Source: a virus
Strand: one strand, 5' to 3'
IMG/VR virus record: IMGVR_UViG_3300017963_000220
Span: 64,001 to 95,808 of that record
Length of the DNA stretch: 31,808 nt
Shown in pieces: positions 1 through 7,495 of this stretch. A program made the position numbers and the translations under genes. The notes under the pieces were generated by a model. That model was given only the letters and a program-made list of their open reading frames with translations. It was not told the origin of the DNA and did no database searches. Within the stretch, counting starts at the first letter, position 1. Each line of letters starts with the position of its first letter.

Positions 1-2
1 CG

Positions 3-2000
3 AAACGTGTCTTCACTATGCGTCCTCGTGAAATGGGCCTTGACGTGGTTGATGTCCGGGGCGTGAAGAAACTCCAGTATTCAGAGCGTAAGGTCACGTT
101 CCCTGCGGAGAAGGCGAAGATGACGCCAGATGGAACACCTATTCCGATGGTGTTTGACCATCATGCCGGTAAGCTTGTATCGCTCTACAGTCTAGTGAAC
201 GACGAGAATTTCACAGCAGCGTTGTCTATGGTCAGGGACGTCAAGACATGGTTCAGAAACAAGGGCTGGCTAAATCCAGATAGCTCTCAAGCCCTGCCAA
301 CACTCAAAGAATTGAAGAACTCACTCGAGCCTGGAATGTTCAATGACGGGCCTCCTGTGGGTACAGCAACGTACAAAATGGTAGAGGACCCCGATACCGG
401 AGAACACAAGCTCAAAAAGGTTCCTAAGAGTCCTACGTGGCGAGCGTGGAAGAAGGCCCAGGAAAAGGCATTTATGGGACGCTATCTTGAAGCGGCTCAT
501 GGCTCGACAGATGTGGCAGCAATCTTCGACGCGGAAGACAAGAAAATTGTCGCGAACTACCTCTCGTGGAAACGTGAGGGGGGTGATGACTGGGAAGCTT
601 TCAGGCGGTGGTGTGGTGGGCATGGTCCACCGAAGGGTGTAGATCCCTCTGATTGGATCTCTAAGGTCCATTTGGAGATACTCAAGGATCATAATACTGG
701 GAGTCCTGCCTTTAGGGTAATGTATTCCAAACTGATGGAACAGCTTGGGATCACACTCGAGGGGTTAGGGAACACTCATGATATTATGGTAAGAGAGCAG
801 AACTACAACCAGGCTCTTACTAAGCGTACTGCTCAAGCCGTTGGCCCTCGTTCGGCCTACACGGCTGACGTGAAGGAGGGAGATAAGAAGGTCGAAGTGC
901 CTGATGGTCTTCCTAAGTATGATGACTACGTAAAACTCTCCAGAAAGGAGGGTCGTCATCCTCTTCTACGGCACGTAAGTATAGGTCAAGTCATCGCCAC
1001 TCTCCGGGCGGTTCATGAAAGTGGTTCAGGGATTGACTATCAGGTTTCACAGCGTAAGCGCTCTGAGTTGCGGCCTGTTACAAGGTATGTATTCCGTGAG
1101 GAAGCCTACCAGACTGATCCAAAGGGGAAATACATCGTTGATGAAGAAGGCAAGCGTGTTCCTAAGGAAGGCGTTTTGACCACTACCAAAACGAAGCTAA
1201 AGGTTCGTGGTGGTTCTGGTCAATACAAAGGTCCTGAGACCTATGAGCAAGCCTACGTCGTTGAGGAGAAGGTAGTTCCCAAGCGACCTATCGTATCGAA
1301 GGTTGAGGAGAAGGCTGGTAAGGGTAAAGCTACGCAGCGAAGAGTGAAACGTTTAGCCGAAGGTCGAAGACCAGGCCCAGGTGAATCCTGGTTTGTCGAA
1401 GGTCGTGTACAGCAACTACAACCATCAGCGGTTCCTATCGAGGCTCCGGTCGATTCGGCTGGTAGAGCCTCAGATCCTCAGGAGTTTGGTGGCGACCCCG
1501 CTAAACACCACAGGATATTGCCTCCAGCGGAGACTAAACGAGCCCCTGGTGGTGGTGTGCAAGTGTTTCTACCGGAGCGTGATCCGACTAAGATCAAAAG
1601 TGAGAAGCCTGTCACTTCTGAGGTGGAAGCGGCAGCCTGGGCTCATGAGATCCGTCAGCGGACCTTGAAGGCTCCTAAGTATGAAACCAAACGGGCTCCT
1701 GCTCATGAAGAGCTGAAGCCTAAACGTAAGCCTACAAAGGCTGAACTGGCTAGCGCGGCCCATAAAGCCTTGAACGCTGAGATAAAAGCACAGAACAGAC
1801 TACGAGCTAAGGGGAAGAAGATATCCTCGAAGCGCCTACAGAAGCTCAAGAAGCTTTGGACGGAGTACCGAAAGTACATGCCTGAAAAAGTGAAGGGCTC
1901 CAAGATCAAGAAAGATGACACACGTCCAGAATATATGAAACGTGACCCGAGATTTGCTTTCTCAGAGACAGTCTACGTCTTCCCCCAAATGGAAGAGTAG
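3..2000 (+). CDS. Large basic phage protein upstream of the prohead protease, 5' partial, function unknown
   Basis: The reading frame is open to the left edge: the codons before the first ATG (position 18) read KRVFT, with no stop and no ribosome binding site, so the gene probably starts outside the window. At least 660 residues are visible. Residues 1-340 look globular, with many Trp, Tyr and His. Residues from about 370 to the end are low-complexity and rich in Lys, Arg, Pro and Glu. The short motif ETKRAP occurs twice (near residues 513 and 558), and a strongly basic Lys/Arg stretch lies around residues 572-640. No known family was recognised. In PBSX-like phages the portal gene occupies this place, so this could be a very diverged portal C-terminus, but I see no portal signature. 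A minor head or internal DNA-associated protein is equally possible. The stop is 13 nt before the protease start, so the two are probably co-transcribed. Confidence 0.6.
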   Translation, partial: KRVFTMRPREMGLDVVDVRGVKKLQYSERKVTFPAEKAKMTPDGTPIPMVFDHHAGKLVSLYSLVNDENFTAALSMVRDVKTWFRNKGWLNPDSSQALPTLKELKNSLEPGMFNDGPPVGTATYKMVEDPDTGEHKLKKVPKSPTWRAWKKAQEKAFMGRYLEAAHGSTDVAAIFDAEDKKIVANYLSWKREGGDDWEAFRRWCGGHGPPKGVDPSDWISKVHLEILKDHNTGSPAFRVMYSKLMEQLGITLEGLGNTHDIMVREQNYNQALTKRTAQAVGPRSAYTADVKEGDKKVEVPDGLPKYDDYVKLSRKEGRHPLLRHVSIGQVIATLRAVHESGSGIDYQVSQRKRSELRPVTRYVFREEAYQTDPKGKYIVDEEGKRVPKEGVLTTTKTKLKVRGGSGQYKGPETYEQAYVVEEKVVPKRPIVSKVEEKAGKGKATQRRVKRLAEGRRPGPGESWFVEGRVQQLQPSAVPIEAPVDSAGRASDPQEFGGDPAKHHRILPPAETKRAPGGGVQVFLPERDPTKIKSEKPVTSEVEAAAWAHEIRQRTLKAPKYETKRAPAHEELKPKRKPTKAELASAAHKALNAEIKAQNRLRAKGKKISSKRLQKLKKLWTEYRKYMPEKVKGSKIKKDDTRPEYMKRDPRFAFSETVYVFPQMEE

Positions 2001-2013
2001 TCAAGAGGTTCAA

Positions 2014-2895
2014 ATGACAGAACAGTACGACTTGATATGCTCGTTCGACGAGATTGGGATGTTGAAAGGTGGGGAAGGCGACACCATGCGTATGTATGGC
2101 TGGGCGTCGACACCGGCTCTCGACTCCGATCAAGAGCGAGTGGTACAAGAGGGTCTGGATACGACTGACCTGCTCAACAAGGGATGGATCAATTGGAACC
2201 ATCAGTCTGAGAAGATCATCGGTATTCCCAAGGTCGCTGAGGTACGTGACAGAGGTCAAGGTCTTGGCAAAGGTTTGTATACCGAATTCGATCTCCTCAA
2301 AGACCACAGCCTGGCTCAAGAGGTGTGGACGCTCAGTAAGTCCCTCAAAGGTACGGGGCGTAGTCTGGGTCTCTCACTCGAGGGCAAGAAACAGTTGGTC
2401 GATAAGGGGAAGATCGTCAAAGCCAAGGTGATGAACATCGCTGTGTGTCCCAACCCACGCAACCCTGAAGCCACTGTCGAAGCCTTGGTAAAGGCCATAG
2501 TCCACGGCGAGGAAAACGCCGCTGAGAAGTTTTCACCTATCACTCTCGCAAAGAATGAGATGGTGGAACGGATCGGTGACATTGTGGCGGGAGCCATGAC
2601 CAAAGCCTTGGACGCTGGGCATGATATCAGTGGAACTACTCAGACGGGTGGAGCCGCTGTCCGGAAGGAAGAGCTTGAAGCTATCCCGGAGAAAGAGCTG
2701 GTCGCTCTACCTCCAGACCACAGCATCCGAACACATCATCTCAACGGTGACTTGAACACAATCCGAAACGCTATCGCTGGTGTTGCTGATCAACGCGATG
2801 GAAAACTCACAAAAGCCGAAGCGGCGCTAGTCACATTCCTCGTGACCGAGGACACTGGGCTGGTGGATTGCTTCAGAGTATTTGGTCTCGTCTAA
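2014..2895 (+). CDS. Prohead maturation protease, XkdF-like
   Basis: A 293-aa serine protease that trims scaffold and capsid during head maturation. The start at 2014 is preferred over the upstream in-frame ATG at 1942 because AAGAGG lies at 2003-2008 and the upstream start would overlap the previous gene. The N-terminal 150 residues carry the herpes-type/HK97-type prohead protease pattern: a MYGWASTPALDSDQ strand, the likely catalytic His63 in NWNHQ, and the likely catalytic Ser121 in LGLSLEG (Ser117 is the alternative), followed by an NIAVCPNPRNPEA strand. Position between an upstream head gene and the scaffold and capsid genes fits. The C-terminal part is not protease core. Residues 197-222 closely match the major capsid protein N-terminus (see findings), suggesting a docking or self-processing segment. 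The family call is strong; exact catalytic residues are inferred. Confidence 0.85.
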   Translation: MTEQYDLICSFDEIGMLKGGEGDTMRMYGWASTPALDSDQERVVQEGLDTTDLLNKGWINWNHQSEKIIGIPKVAEVRDRGQGLGKGLYTEFDLLKDHSLAQEVWTLSKSLKGTGRSLGLSLEGKKQLVDKGKIVKAKVMNIAVCPNPRNPEATVEALVKAIVHGEENAAEKFSPITLAKNEMVERIGDIVAGAMTKALDAGHDISGTTQTGGAAVRKEELEAIPEKELVALPPDHSIRTHHLNGDLNTIRNAIAGVADQRDGKLTKAEAALVTFLVTEDTGLVDCFRVFGLV

Positions 2896-2919
2896 CAGCG
2901 AGACCCTCGGAGGAAAATA

Positions 2920-3573
2920 ATGACTGGAAAGAACGTGGCCAACAGCATCGACGACGCCATGGACCTTCTCAAAGCCAGTACGGACGACGAGGAGATCGAA
3001 GAGGAAGAAGAAGAGGAAGAGGAAGACACCAAGAAGGCAGTCGAACTTGACCTCATGAAGGCTGAAGACGACGTTGAGATCGCTCAACTCGTCCAGGCTG
3101 ACGACTTCATGATGGCTCTCGCACAGAACCAGGACGTGAACACAGAGCGGCTTACGAAGGCTGTCGAGGGGAACCTCAACGCTACCTACGCCGTCTTGGA
3201 CTTCCTGAAGGCCCAGCAAGATGAGATCAAGGAACTCCGGGAAGAGGTGACCTCTCTGAAGGCTACGCCCCAACCCGCGAAAGCCGCGATCAGCAAGGCG
3301 GAAGCCGATCAGCTCTCGAAGGCTGTCGGAACGCCTCCTCTCGACGCTGAGATCAAGGATGTACCGCCGTCTCTCACGAAGTCGGATATCGTCAGTGTCC
3401 TCAACAGCGCTGTCGAGGCCAAGCAGGCCGATCCTATGGACGTGATCAAAGCTGAGACCGCCTTCGGTGGCGCGATGTCGATGGCTGAGATTCCGTTCAC
3501 CGATGTGGTCGCGCAGATGTCCCCTGGTGGACGGAACGCGATCAAAGACTACCTCAAAACAACTCAAGAGTAG
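2920..3573 (+). CDS. Head scaffolding protein
   Basis: A 217-aa protein with the composition expected of a scaffold. It has a run of Glu at residues 25-35, a predicted helical coiled-coil centre (around residues 85-115, containing FLKAQQDEIKELREEV) and a mixed C-terminal segment from about residue 130 that would contact the capsid. It would form the inner core of the procapsid and be degraded by the protease encoded just upstream. The start is fixed by GGAGG at 2909-2913, 24 nt after the protease stop. Codon use is biased to C/G-ending codons like the capsid gene, consistent with high expression. No catalytic motif is present. The assignment rests on acidity, coiled coil and position between protease and capsid, not on recognised homology. 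Confidence 0.7.
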   Translation: MTGKNVANSIDDAMDLLKASTDDEEIEEEEEEEEEDTKKAVELDLMKAEDDVEIAQLVQADDFMMALAQNQDVNTERLTKAVEGNLNATYAVLDFLKAQQDEIKELREEVTSLKATPQPAKAAISKAEADQLSKAVGTPPLDAEIKDVPPSLTKSDIVSVLNSAVEAKQADPMDVIKAETAFGGAMSMAEIPFTDVVAQMSPGGRNAIKDYLKTTQE

Positions 3574-3634
3574 AACCAAACAAACCCCAATTGGGCCGCG
3601 CAACAAGAAAATCCCTGATTGGGAGGAACGAACA

Positions 3635-3901
3635 ATGGAAAGAGTAGCATTTCTTCATGGTGGCGGTGGCGGTATGACCGCCGAGCGTGCCAGAGCTGAA
3701 ATTGGTGAGTCCAATCGTCTCCTCGGCGCTATGCGTCGGCGAGCGGCTGGTGGACCCGCGACAGGACAGACGGCGGACGTCTCTCGTGAGATGGCCGCCC
3801 GAGAGGTCGGACGTCTCGAGGCCCGGAACAGGATGCTTCGTAGGGTCATCGGTGGCCCGGCTCGTGCAGCGGAAGCCCGTACTGGAGCAGCCCGAGTTTG
3901 A
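3635..3901 (+). CDS. Small Arg/Ala-rich protein between scaffold and capsid
   Basis: An 88-aa protein starting at ATG 3635, 9 nt after GGGAGG (3621-3626). A longer in-frame start at 3467 would overlap the scaffold gene by more than 100 nt and lacks a ribosome binding site, so the short form is chosen. After a Gly run (residues 10-14) the chain is predicted to be helical and very basic, with repeated Arg in segments such as MRRRAAGG and EARNRMLRRV. Nothing catalytic is visible. It could be a minor head or DNA-binding internal protein, or a helper of capsid assembly. Position and strong translation signal support a real gene, but function is unknown. Confidence 0.65.
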   Translation: MERVAFLHGGGGGMTAERARAEIGESNRLLGAMRRRAAGGPATGQTADVSREMAAREVGRLEARNRMLRRVIGGPARAAEARTGAARV

Positions 3902-3914
3902 TCTGAATCAGATC
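3900..3914. promoter_or_regulatory. Perfect hairpin GATCTG-AAT-CAGATC after the 88-aa gene
   Basis: A 15-nt element with 6-bp perfect arms and a 3-nt loop begins inside the TGA stop codon (3899-3901) and ends 46 nt before the capsid start. There is no T-run after it, so it is not a standard terminator. The same 12 fixed bases recur at 19760-19774 (inside a baseplate gene) and at 31399-31413 (right-end control region), which hints at a protein-binding site or a processed RNA hairpin. Confidence 0.4.
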
Positions 3915-3960
3915 GGGTTCAAATGAAAAGAAACAGGAACAACTTTAGGAGGATTTCTCA

Positions 3961-5418
3961 ATGAGCTTTGCTGACCAGCTTGGGAGTATCCAGGGCTTCG
4001 GCGCTATGAGTGGCGACGAGTTCGAGATGCTCCGAAAAGCCATCGATTCCGGCTATGACGTCGGTGGCGATACGCAGACTGGCGGCGGAGCCTGGAGGCT
4101 GGAGTTCCTCGAGAACACGTTGGCTATTCTGACTCAACAGATGCGCCACATCTCGTTCTGGAACGACATCCCGAAGGTTCCCGCTACCTCAACCGCGATT
4201 GAGTACGCTCGTCGCTCCGCACTCGGCCTCGAGCAGGGCGGGTGGTACGCGAGTGGTGAGCTTCCGCTCTCACACGACAGCGACTACGACCGGAAGGTCG
4301 CCCTGGTGAAATTCCTCGGCGACGTTCGCGAGATCAAGATGCCTTTCCTTCTCACTCGTACCCTCGTGGATCAGCGAGCCGAGGTCACCCAGGCTGGTAC
4401 CCTTTGGCTTCTGTCCATCCTCGAGCGCTCACTGTTCCGTGGCAACGCGAAGCTGGGCGTCGGTGGGGCCGAGTTCGAGGAAATCGATGGTCTGGAGACC
4501 TTCATCTCTCGCGACGCTCCCGCAGACAACATCATCAACCTCGGTGGTTCCCCTCTCGAAGAGGGCCACATCCGAAACGCCGGTCAGGTCGTTATCGCGA
4601 ACTACGGCGTGGGTACGCACATCTACGCGCCGAGCGAGATCCTCGAGGATTACTCGGCGAGCTACCTCAAGCAGCAGTACATCCCGACCCCGGTAGCGGG
4701 TGGTGGTGTCGCCGCTGGTATGAGGGTCGACCGTCTCTACACGGCGGGTGGGGATTACCTCCTCCGTCCGCTGTTCCTCTACAAAGGCTGCACCAGAGAG
4801 CTTCCGAAGACCTCGGCTCCAACCGAGTCTCCGGCCCCCAATCCGACCGTCGCTATCGCTGGTATCCAGGCCAGCACGACTGGTCAATGGGGAACAGCTC
4901 TGGGTCTGAACGCCGCTGGTGCCGGTGCGTCCGGTTCGGTAGAGTATCAGGTCGCCTATGCCAACAAGTTCGGAGAAGCCCTAGCGGTACTCTCGAGCCC
5001 AACTTCCCAGGCTGTGACGTATGCGCAACGCGACGATCACGTCCGAATCACCATCACGAACCCGTCAGGCTTCACGCAAGCCCCGACACACTTCGTCGTA
5101 TACCGCCGAGACACCTACGCTGACGGGACCGTGAGTCCTTGGGGCCAGGTTGCACGTGTGGCTCTCGATTCGGTAGCCGCTGGCGCGTCTCAGAACTGGG
5201 ATGACGATGGCGCTCACATGCCTGGAATGGCGAAAGCCTGGTTCATGGAACTGAATCAGAACGTCATGCACGTCTCTCAGCTCCTCCCCTTCACGCGAAT
5301 CCCGCTTCCGGCTCTTACGCTGGCGGAGAGGTTCGCTCTCGTCATGTTCCTGTCCTTCGTGATGCGTATCCCGAATCGTGTCGTGGAATTCCGGAACATC
5401 GGTAGGCGTACCGTCTAA
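3961..5418 (+). CDS. Major capsid protein, HK97 fold, with Ig/FN3-like insert
   Basis: A 485-aa shell protein. The start is set by AGGAGG about 10 nt upstream. The N-terminal arm includes KAIDSGYDVGGDTQTGGGAW (residues 26-45), followed by RLEFLENTL, a pattern often seen at phage capsid N-termini. The core (about residues 55-280) has the mixed A/P-domain pattern, with features such as QMRHISFWNDIPK and GDYLLRPLFLYKG. Residues about 284-418 read as an inserted beta-sandwich of Ig or fibronectin-III type (VEYQVAYANKFGEALAVLSS, then HFVVYRRDTY). The chain returns to capsid-like sequence at AKAWFMELNQNVMHVSQLLP and ends at NIGRR. Codon bias is strong, as expected for the most abundant virion protein. 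It lies directly after protease and scaffold. Capsid assignment is secure; the insert boundaries are approximate. Confidence 0.9.
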   Translation: MSFADQLGSIQGFGAMSGDEFEMLRKAIDSGYDVGGDTQTGGGAWRLEFLENTLAILTQQMRHISFWNDIPKVPATSTAIEYARRSALGLEQGGWYASGELPLSHDSDYDRKVALVKFLGDVREIKMPFLLTRTLVDQRAEVTQAGTLWLLSILERSLFRGNAKLGVGGAEFEEIDGLETFISRDAPADNIINLGGSPLEEGHIRNAGQVVIANYGVGTHIYAPSEILEDYSASYLKQQYIPTPVAGGGVAAGMRVDRLYTAGGDYLLRPLFLYKGCTRELPKTSAPTESPAPNPTVAIAGIQASTTGQWGTALGLNAAGAGASGSVEYQVAYANKFGEALAVLSSPTSQAVTYAQRDDHVRITITNPSGFTQAPTHFVVYRRDTYADGTVSPWGQVARVALDSVAAGASQNWDDDGAHMPGMAKAWFMELNQNVMHVSQLLPFTRIPLPALTLAERFALVMFLSFVMRIPNRVVEFRNIGRRTV

Positions 5419-5433
5419 CAACAATCACACTCC

Positions 5434-5489
5434 CTGGTCAGCAAGGTGATTGGCTCAAAATGATCTGAGACCGATCACCCGCTGGCCAG
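5434..5489 (+). promoter_or_regulatory. Long imperfect RNA hairpin after the capsid gene
   Basis: The gap between capsid and decoration genes folds into one long stem. CTGGTCAGC (5434-5442) pairs with GCTGGCCAG (5481-5489), GGTGATTGG (5445-5453) pairs with CCGATCACC (5471-5479), and CTCA (5454-5457) pairs with TGAG (5466-5469); G-U pairs are the only irregularities apart from small bulges. No T-run follows, and the next ribosome binding site begins around 5503. It is more likely an mRNA-stabilising or processing hairpin guarding the 3' end of the capsid message than a terminator. Confidence 0.55.
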
Positions 5490-5513
5490 TATTGTGGTTG
5501 TGGAGGAGAAACA

Positions 5514-6050
5514 ATGCCCGGAATTCCCAAGAGCGTAAACGCGATGAACAAACACCCTTACTGGTTCGCTAAACTCCAGTTGGGGACAAGGTTCTATCAG
5601 TGGGTACAACTGCTCAGAAACCTGTTCGACATTCAAAAGTCAGGGCTCCTCGGGAATCCCGCTGTGGTACAGAACACTGGCGGTGGTGGAAACACCCAGA
5701 TGGAGCACGGAGCTTTCGACTATATGGTCGATGGCGCTGTGTATTCCAAAGCGCTCACCCAGGACATCGCGGTGGCGGCTGGTGCTGCTACTGGCGCGGC
5801 TGAGTACAAATGTATCCTCATCTCTGTGGATGATGGTGGTACTCTGACTCAGACAGTGAGTGATGCCCACAGCGCGGCTCCCGTACCGATCCCAGACATC
5901 CCCAATGGGGACTGTCCCGTGGCGTCGGTGCAGATTCCGCCGAGCTTCGTTCCCGGTACGACCGCGTTCACCACTTCATGGGTGACCAACGGTTACTCCG
6001 GACGTATGACAGCGAGCAAGCCCGAGACACTCCCCGACACAGACATCTAG
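5514..6050 (+). CDS. Probable capsid decoration or head-associated structural protein
   Basis: A 178-aa protein directly after the capsid gene, with a clear GGAGGAG ribosome binding site before ATG 5514. The N-terminal 50 residues are amphipathic (HPYWFAKLQLGTRFYQW). From about residue 60 the chain is a beta-rich domain with the pattern DYMVDGAVYSKALTQDIAV, then PIPDIPNGDCPVASVQIP, then FVPGTTAFTTSW. That arrangement, ending in a PDGxxPVxxxxIP strand followed by FxPGTT, is one I associate with head fibre or decoration-type phage proteins. Position after the capsid supports a shell-binding role. I cannot say whether it is a true decoration protein, a head fibre or another minor head component. 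Confidence 0.5.
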   Translation: MPGIPKSVNAMNKHPYWFAKLQLGTRFYQWVQLLRNLFDIQKSGLLGNPAVVQNTGGGGNTQMEHGAFDYMVDGAVYSKALTQDIAVAAGAATGAAEYKCILISVDDGGTLTQTVSDAHSAAPVPIPDIPNGDCPVASVQIPPSFVPGTTAFTTSWVTNGYSGRMTASKPETLPDTDI

Positions 6051-6066
6051 GTAAGGAGGCCGCAAG

Positions 6067-6522
6067 ATGAGTAAACAGAAGATCGCTTTCCGAGATAGGA
6101 GCGTCCCGAATGCGAAAAGGATGGGTTTTTCCATTCGGATCGGCGAGACTGTCGTGGAGTTCAACCAAGGGGAAGCGATGGTGGATTCGGAGACTGCCCA
6201 ATATGTTCGTAAGAATATGGAGGGACACTTCGTACTTCTCACTGAGGACGGGTCACCTGACCTACCTCCTGTAGAGAAGCAGGCTGCTCCTCCTGTGGAG
6301 AAGAAGCCTGTCGTGGTTCCTGACCCGATACCTGACGAGCCAGTGTCAGACGACGATTCGGATGACATTGCCGTGGGTGAAATGGTCGAGGACCCCGAGG
6401 AAGCCGCTCCGAAGACACGAGTGAGGGTATCAAAGCCCCGTCCGGTAAAGGTCAAGCAGACCAAAGCCAAAGCGAAGGCGGCGAAGCCCAAAGCCAAACC
6501 TCGTAAGAAGAAAGGTAAGTAA
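6067..6522 (+). CDS. Small head-region protein with acidic linker and Lys-rich tail
   Basis: A 151-aa protein with AAGGAGG 5-6 nt before ATG 6067. Residues 1-60 form a compact beta-rich domain (FSIRIGETVVEFNQGEAMVD, then YVRKNMEGHFVLL). Residues 65-120 are a Pro/Glu/Asp linker with a repeated PPVEK. Residues 122-151 are almost entirely Lys, Ala, Pro and Arg (KAKAKAAKPKAKPRKKKGK). This layout suggests a capsid or neck component with a charged tail that touches DNA, but no family was recognised. The stop TAA shares its last A with the ATG of the next gene (TAATG at 6520-6524), so translation is coupled to the adaptor gene. Confidence 0.6.
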   Translation: MSKQKIAFRDRSVPNAKRMGFSIRIGETVVEFNQGEAMVDSETAQYVRKNMEGHFVLLTEDGSPDLPPVEKQAAPPVEKKPVVVPDPIPDEPVSDDDSDDIAVGEMVEDPEEAAPKTRVRVSKPRPVKVKQTKAKAKAAKPKAKPRKKKGK

Positions 6523-7352
6523 TGCGCGTCAAAGACCTTGACGATCAGTGGCTCGTGAGAGCCCACCTCTTCGGTATCTACGAAACAGACGAGGACGGCA
6601 AGGTCTACGTTCCAGCTCCTCAAGACCCATCACGGCGGCTGGAAGCCCATGTCATACAGGAATCTATTGACCAGTCAATAGCATTCCTGGAGACATTCTT
6701 CGACGCTTCAATACGCTACCGCGAACGCATCACAGAGTACCATGACTACGATAGGGATACTTATGAGGACTTCTTTACTGTAATGACTCGTAAGTATCCT
6801 GTAGTCAAGGTACACTCCATGCAAGTGGTCTATGGGGAGGGTGGGTCGGTGATATGGGACATTCCCTCAGAGATTATCCAGAAACATGGGATAGGCTCTA
6901 AGTTTGGGATGCTCCAGGTTCTACCGAAGTGGGGTGTTCCCCACAACTACGACCCCGCCTACGCTTTACTGTTCCCTGGTATAGTTCGAGCGCATCACGC
7001 TCCGTCAATGATCAAGCTAGTGTACGACGCTGGGATGGACGGTATCACTCATCCTGATGATGAGCAGTTGATTCATTTGGATGATGACGTGGTAAGAGCG
7101 ATCTCACTCAGATCAGCCATTCATATCTTCAACATCCTTGGTGACATCGTTCTAGGCGCAGGTGTAGCCAGCTTCAGTACCTCAGTTGATGGCGTATCCC
7201 AATCAATCAGTACAACTTCGTCCGCTGAGAACGCGGCGTACTCGTCGCGTATCATCATGCACCGTAAGGAGCTTTTCGGTGAACAAGGCGTACCAGGACT
7301 TCTGGAAACACTACAGAAGAAGTGGAGAAGGCCGTCGTTGGGGTTGCTATAA
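6522..7352 (+). CDS. Head-to-tail adaptor / neck protein
   Basis: A 276-aa protein translated by TAATG coupling from the previous gene. It has an N-terminal helical segment (HVIQESIDQSIAFLETFFDA), a middle beta-rich region (YEDFFTVMTRKYPVVKVHSM, then SVIWDIPSE) and a C-terminal segment SVDGVSQSISTTSSAENAAY followed by SSRIIMHRKEL. The last pattern (DGxSQSISTTSSAxNxxYxxRI) is one I associate with phage connector or adaptor-type neck proteins. It would sit below the portal and close the head after packaging. Position between head genes and the gp10-like and terminator-like genes agrees. The adaptor call is an inference from the C-terminal motif and gene order. Confidence 0.6.
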   Translation: MRVKDLDDQWLVRAHLFGIYETDEDGKVYVPAPQDPSRRLEAHVIQESIDQSIAFLETFFDASIRYRERITEYHDYDRDTYEDFFTVMTRKYPVVKVHSMQVVYGEGGSVIWDIPSEIIQKHGIGSKFGMLQVLPKWGVPHNYDPAYALLFPGIVRAHHAPSMIKLVYDAGMDGITHPDDEQLIHLDDDVVRAISLRSAIHIFNILGDIVLGAGVASFSTSVDGVSQSISTTSSAENAAYSSRIIMHRKELFGEQGVPGLLETLQKKWRRPSLGLL

Positions 7353-7495
7353 GTCGTAAGCCCTTCTATTGGGGCGATCAGCTTGGTAGGCGCACCCATC
7401 CGTCTACTGGTGGTGAGCCTTCGGGTTCTTCACGTAAACGCATTGCGGCCCGGCGTTGGTTGGTCGCTCCACTAGGAGGGCTTACCTATGGCTAA
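7322..7495 (+). CDS. Possible overlapping small basic protein, GTG start
   Basis: The 135-nt gap between the adaptor and the next gene is fully open in one frame. That ORF begins with GTG 7322 inside the adaptor gene and ends at TAA 7493-7495, 8 nt into the next gene. It would encode 57 residues with a basic, aromatic composition (RKPFYWGDQLGRRTHPSTGG, then SSRKRIAARRWLVAPLGG). Overlaps at both ends match the tight packing elsewhere, and no other feature explains the gap. The weak point is the start: only a purine stretch (AGAAGAA) precedes the GTG, so coupled re-initiation or frameshifting from the adaptor would be needed. Function unknown. Confidence 0.45.
   Translation: MEKAVVGVAISRKPFYWGDQLGRRTHPSTGGEPSGSSRKRIAARRWLVAPLGGLTYG

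Noticed and set aside
1906-2319. 137-aa minus-strand ORF across the start of the protease gene
   Set aside because: Shadow of two well-supported plus-strand genes; no ribosome binding site or recognisable product.
2827-3606. 259-aa minus-strand ORF
   Set aside because: It lies opposite the scaffold gene; its Leu/Phe/Arg-rich sequence is what the complement of Glu- and Lys-rich codons produces, and it has no ribosome binding site.
4404-5123. 239-aa plus-strand ORF inside the capsid gene
   Set aside because: Out-of-frame shadow with Arg/Ser/Pro-rich composition; the capsid frame is clearly coding and no start signal is present.
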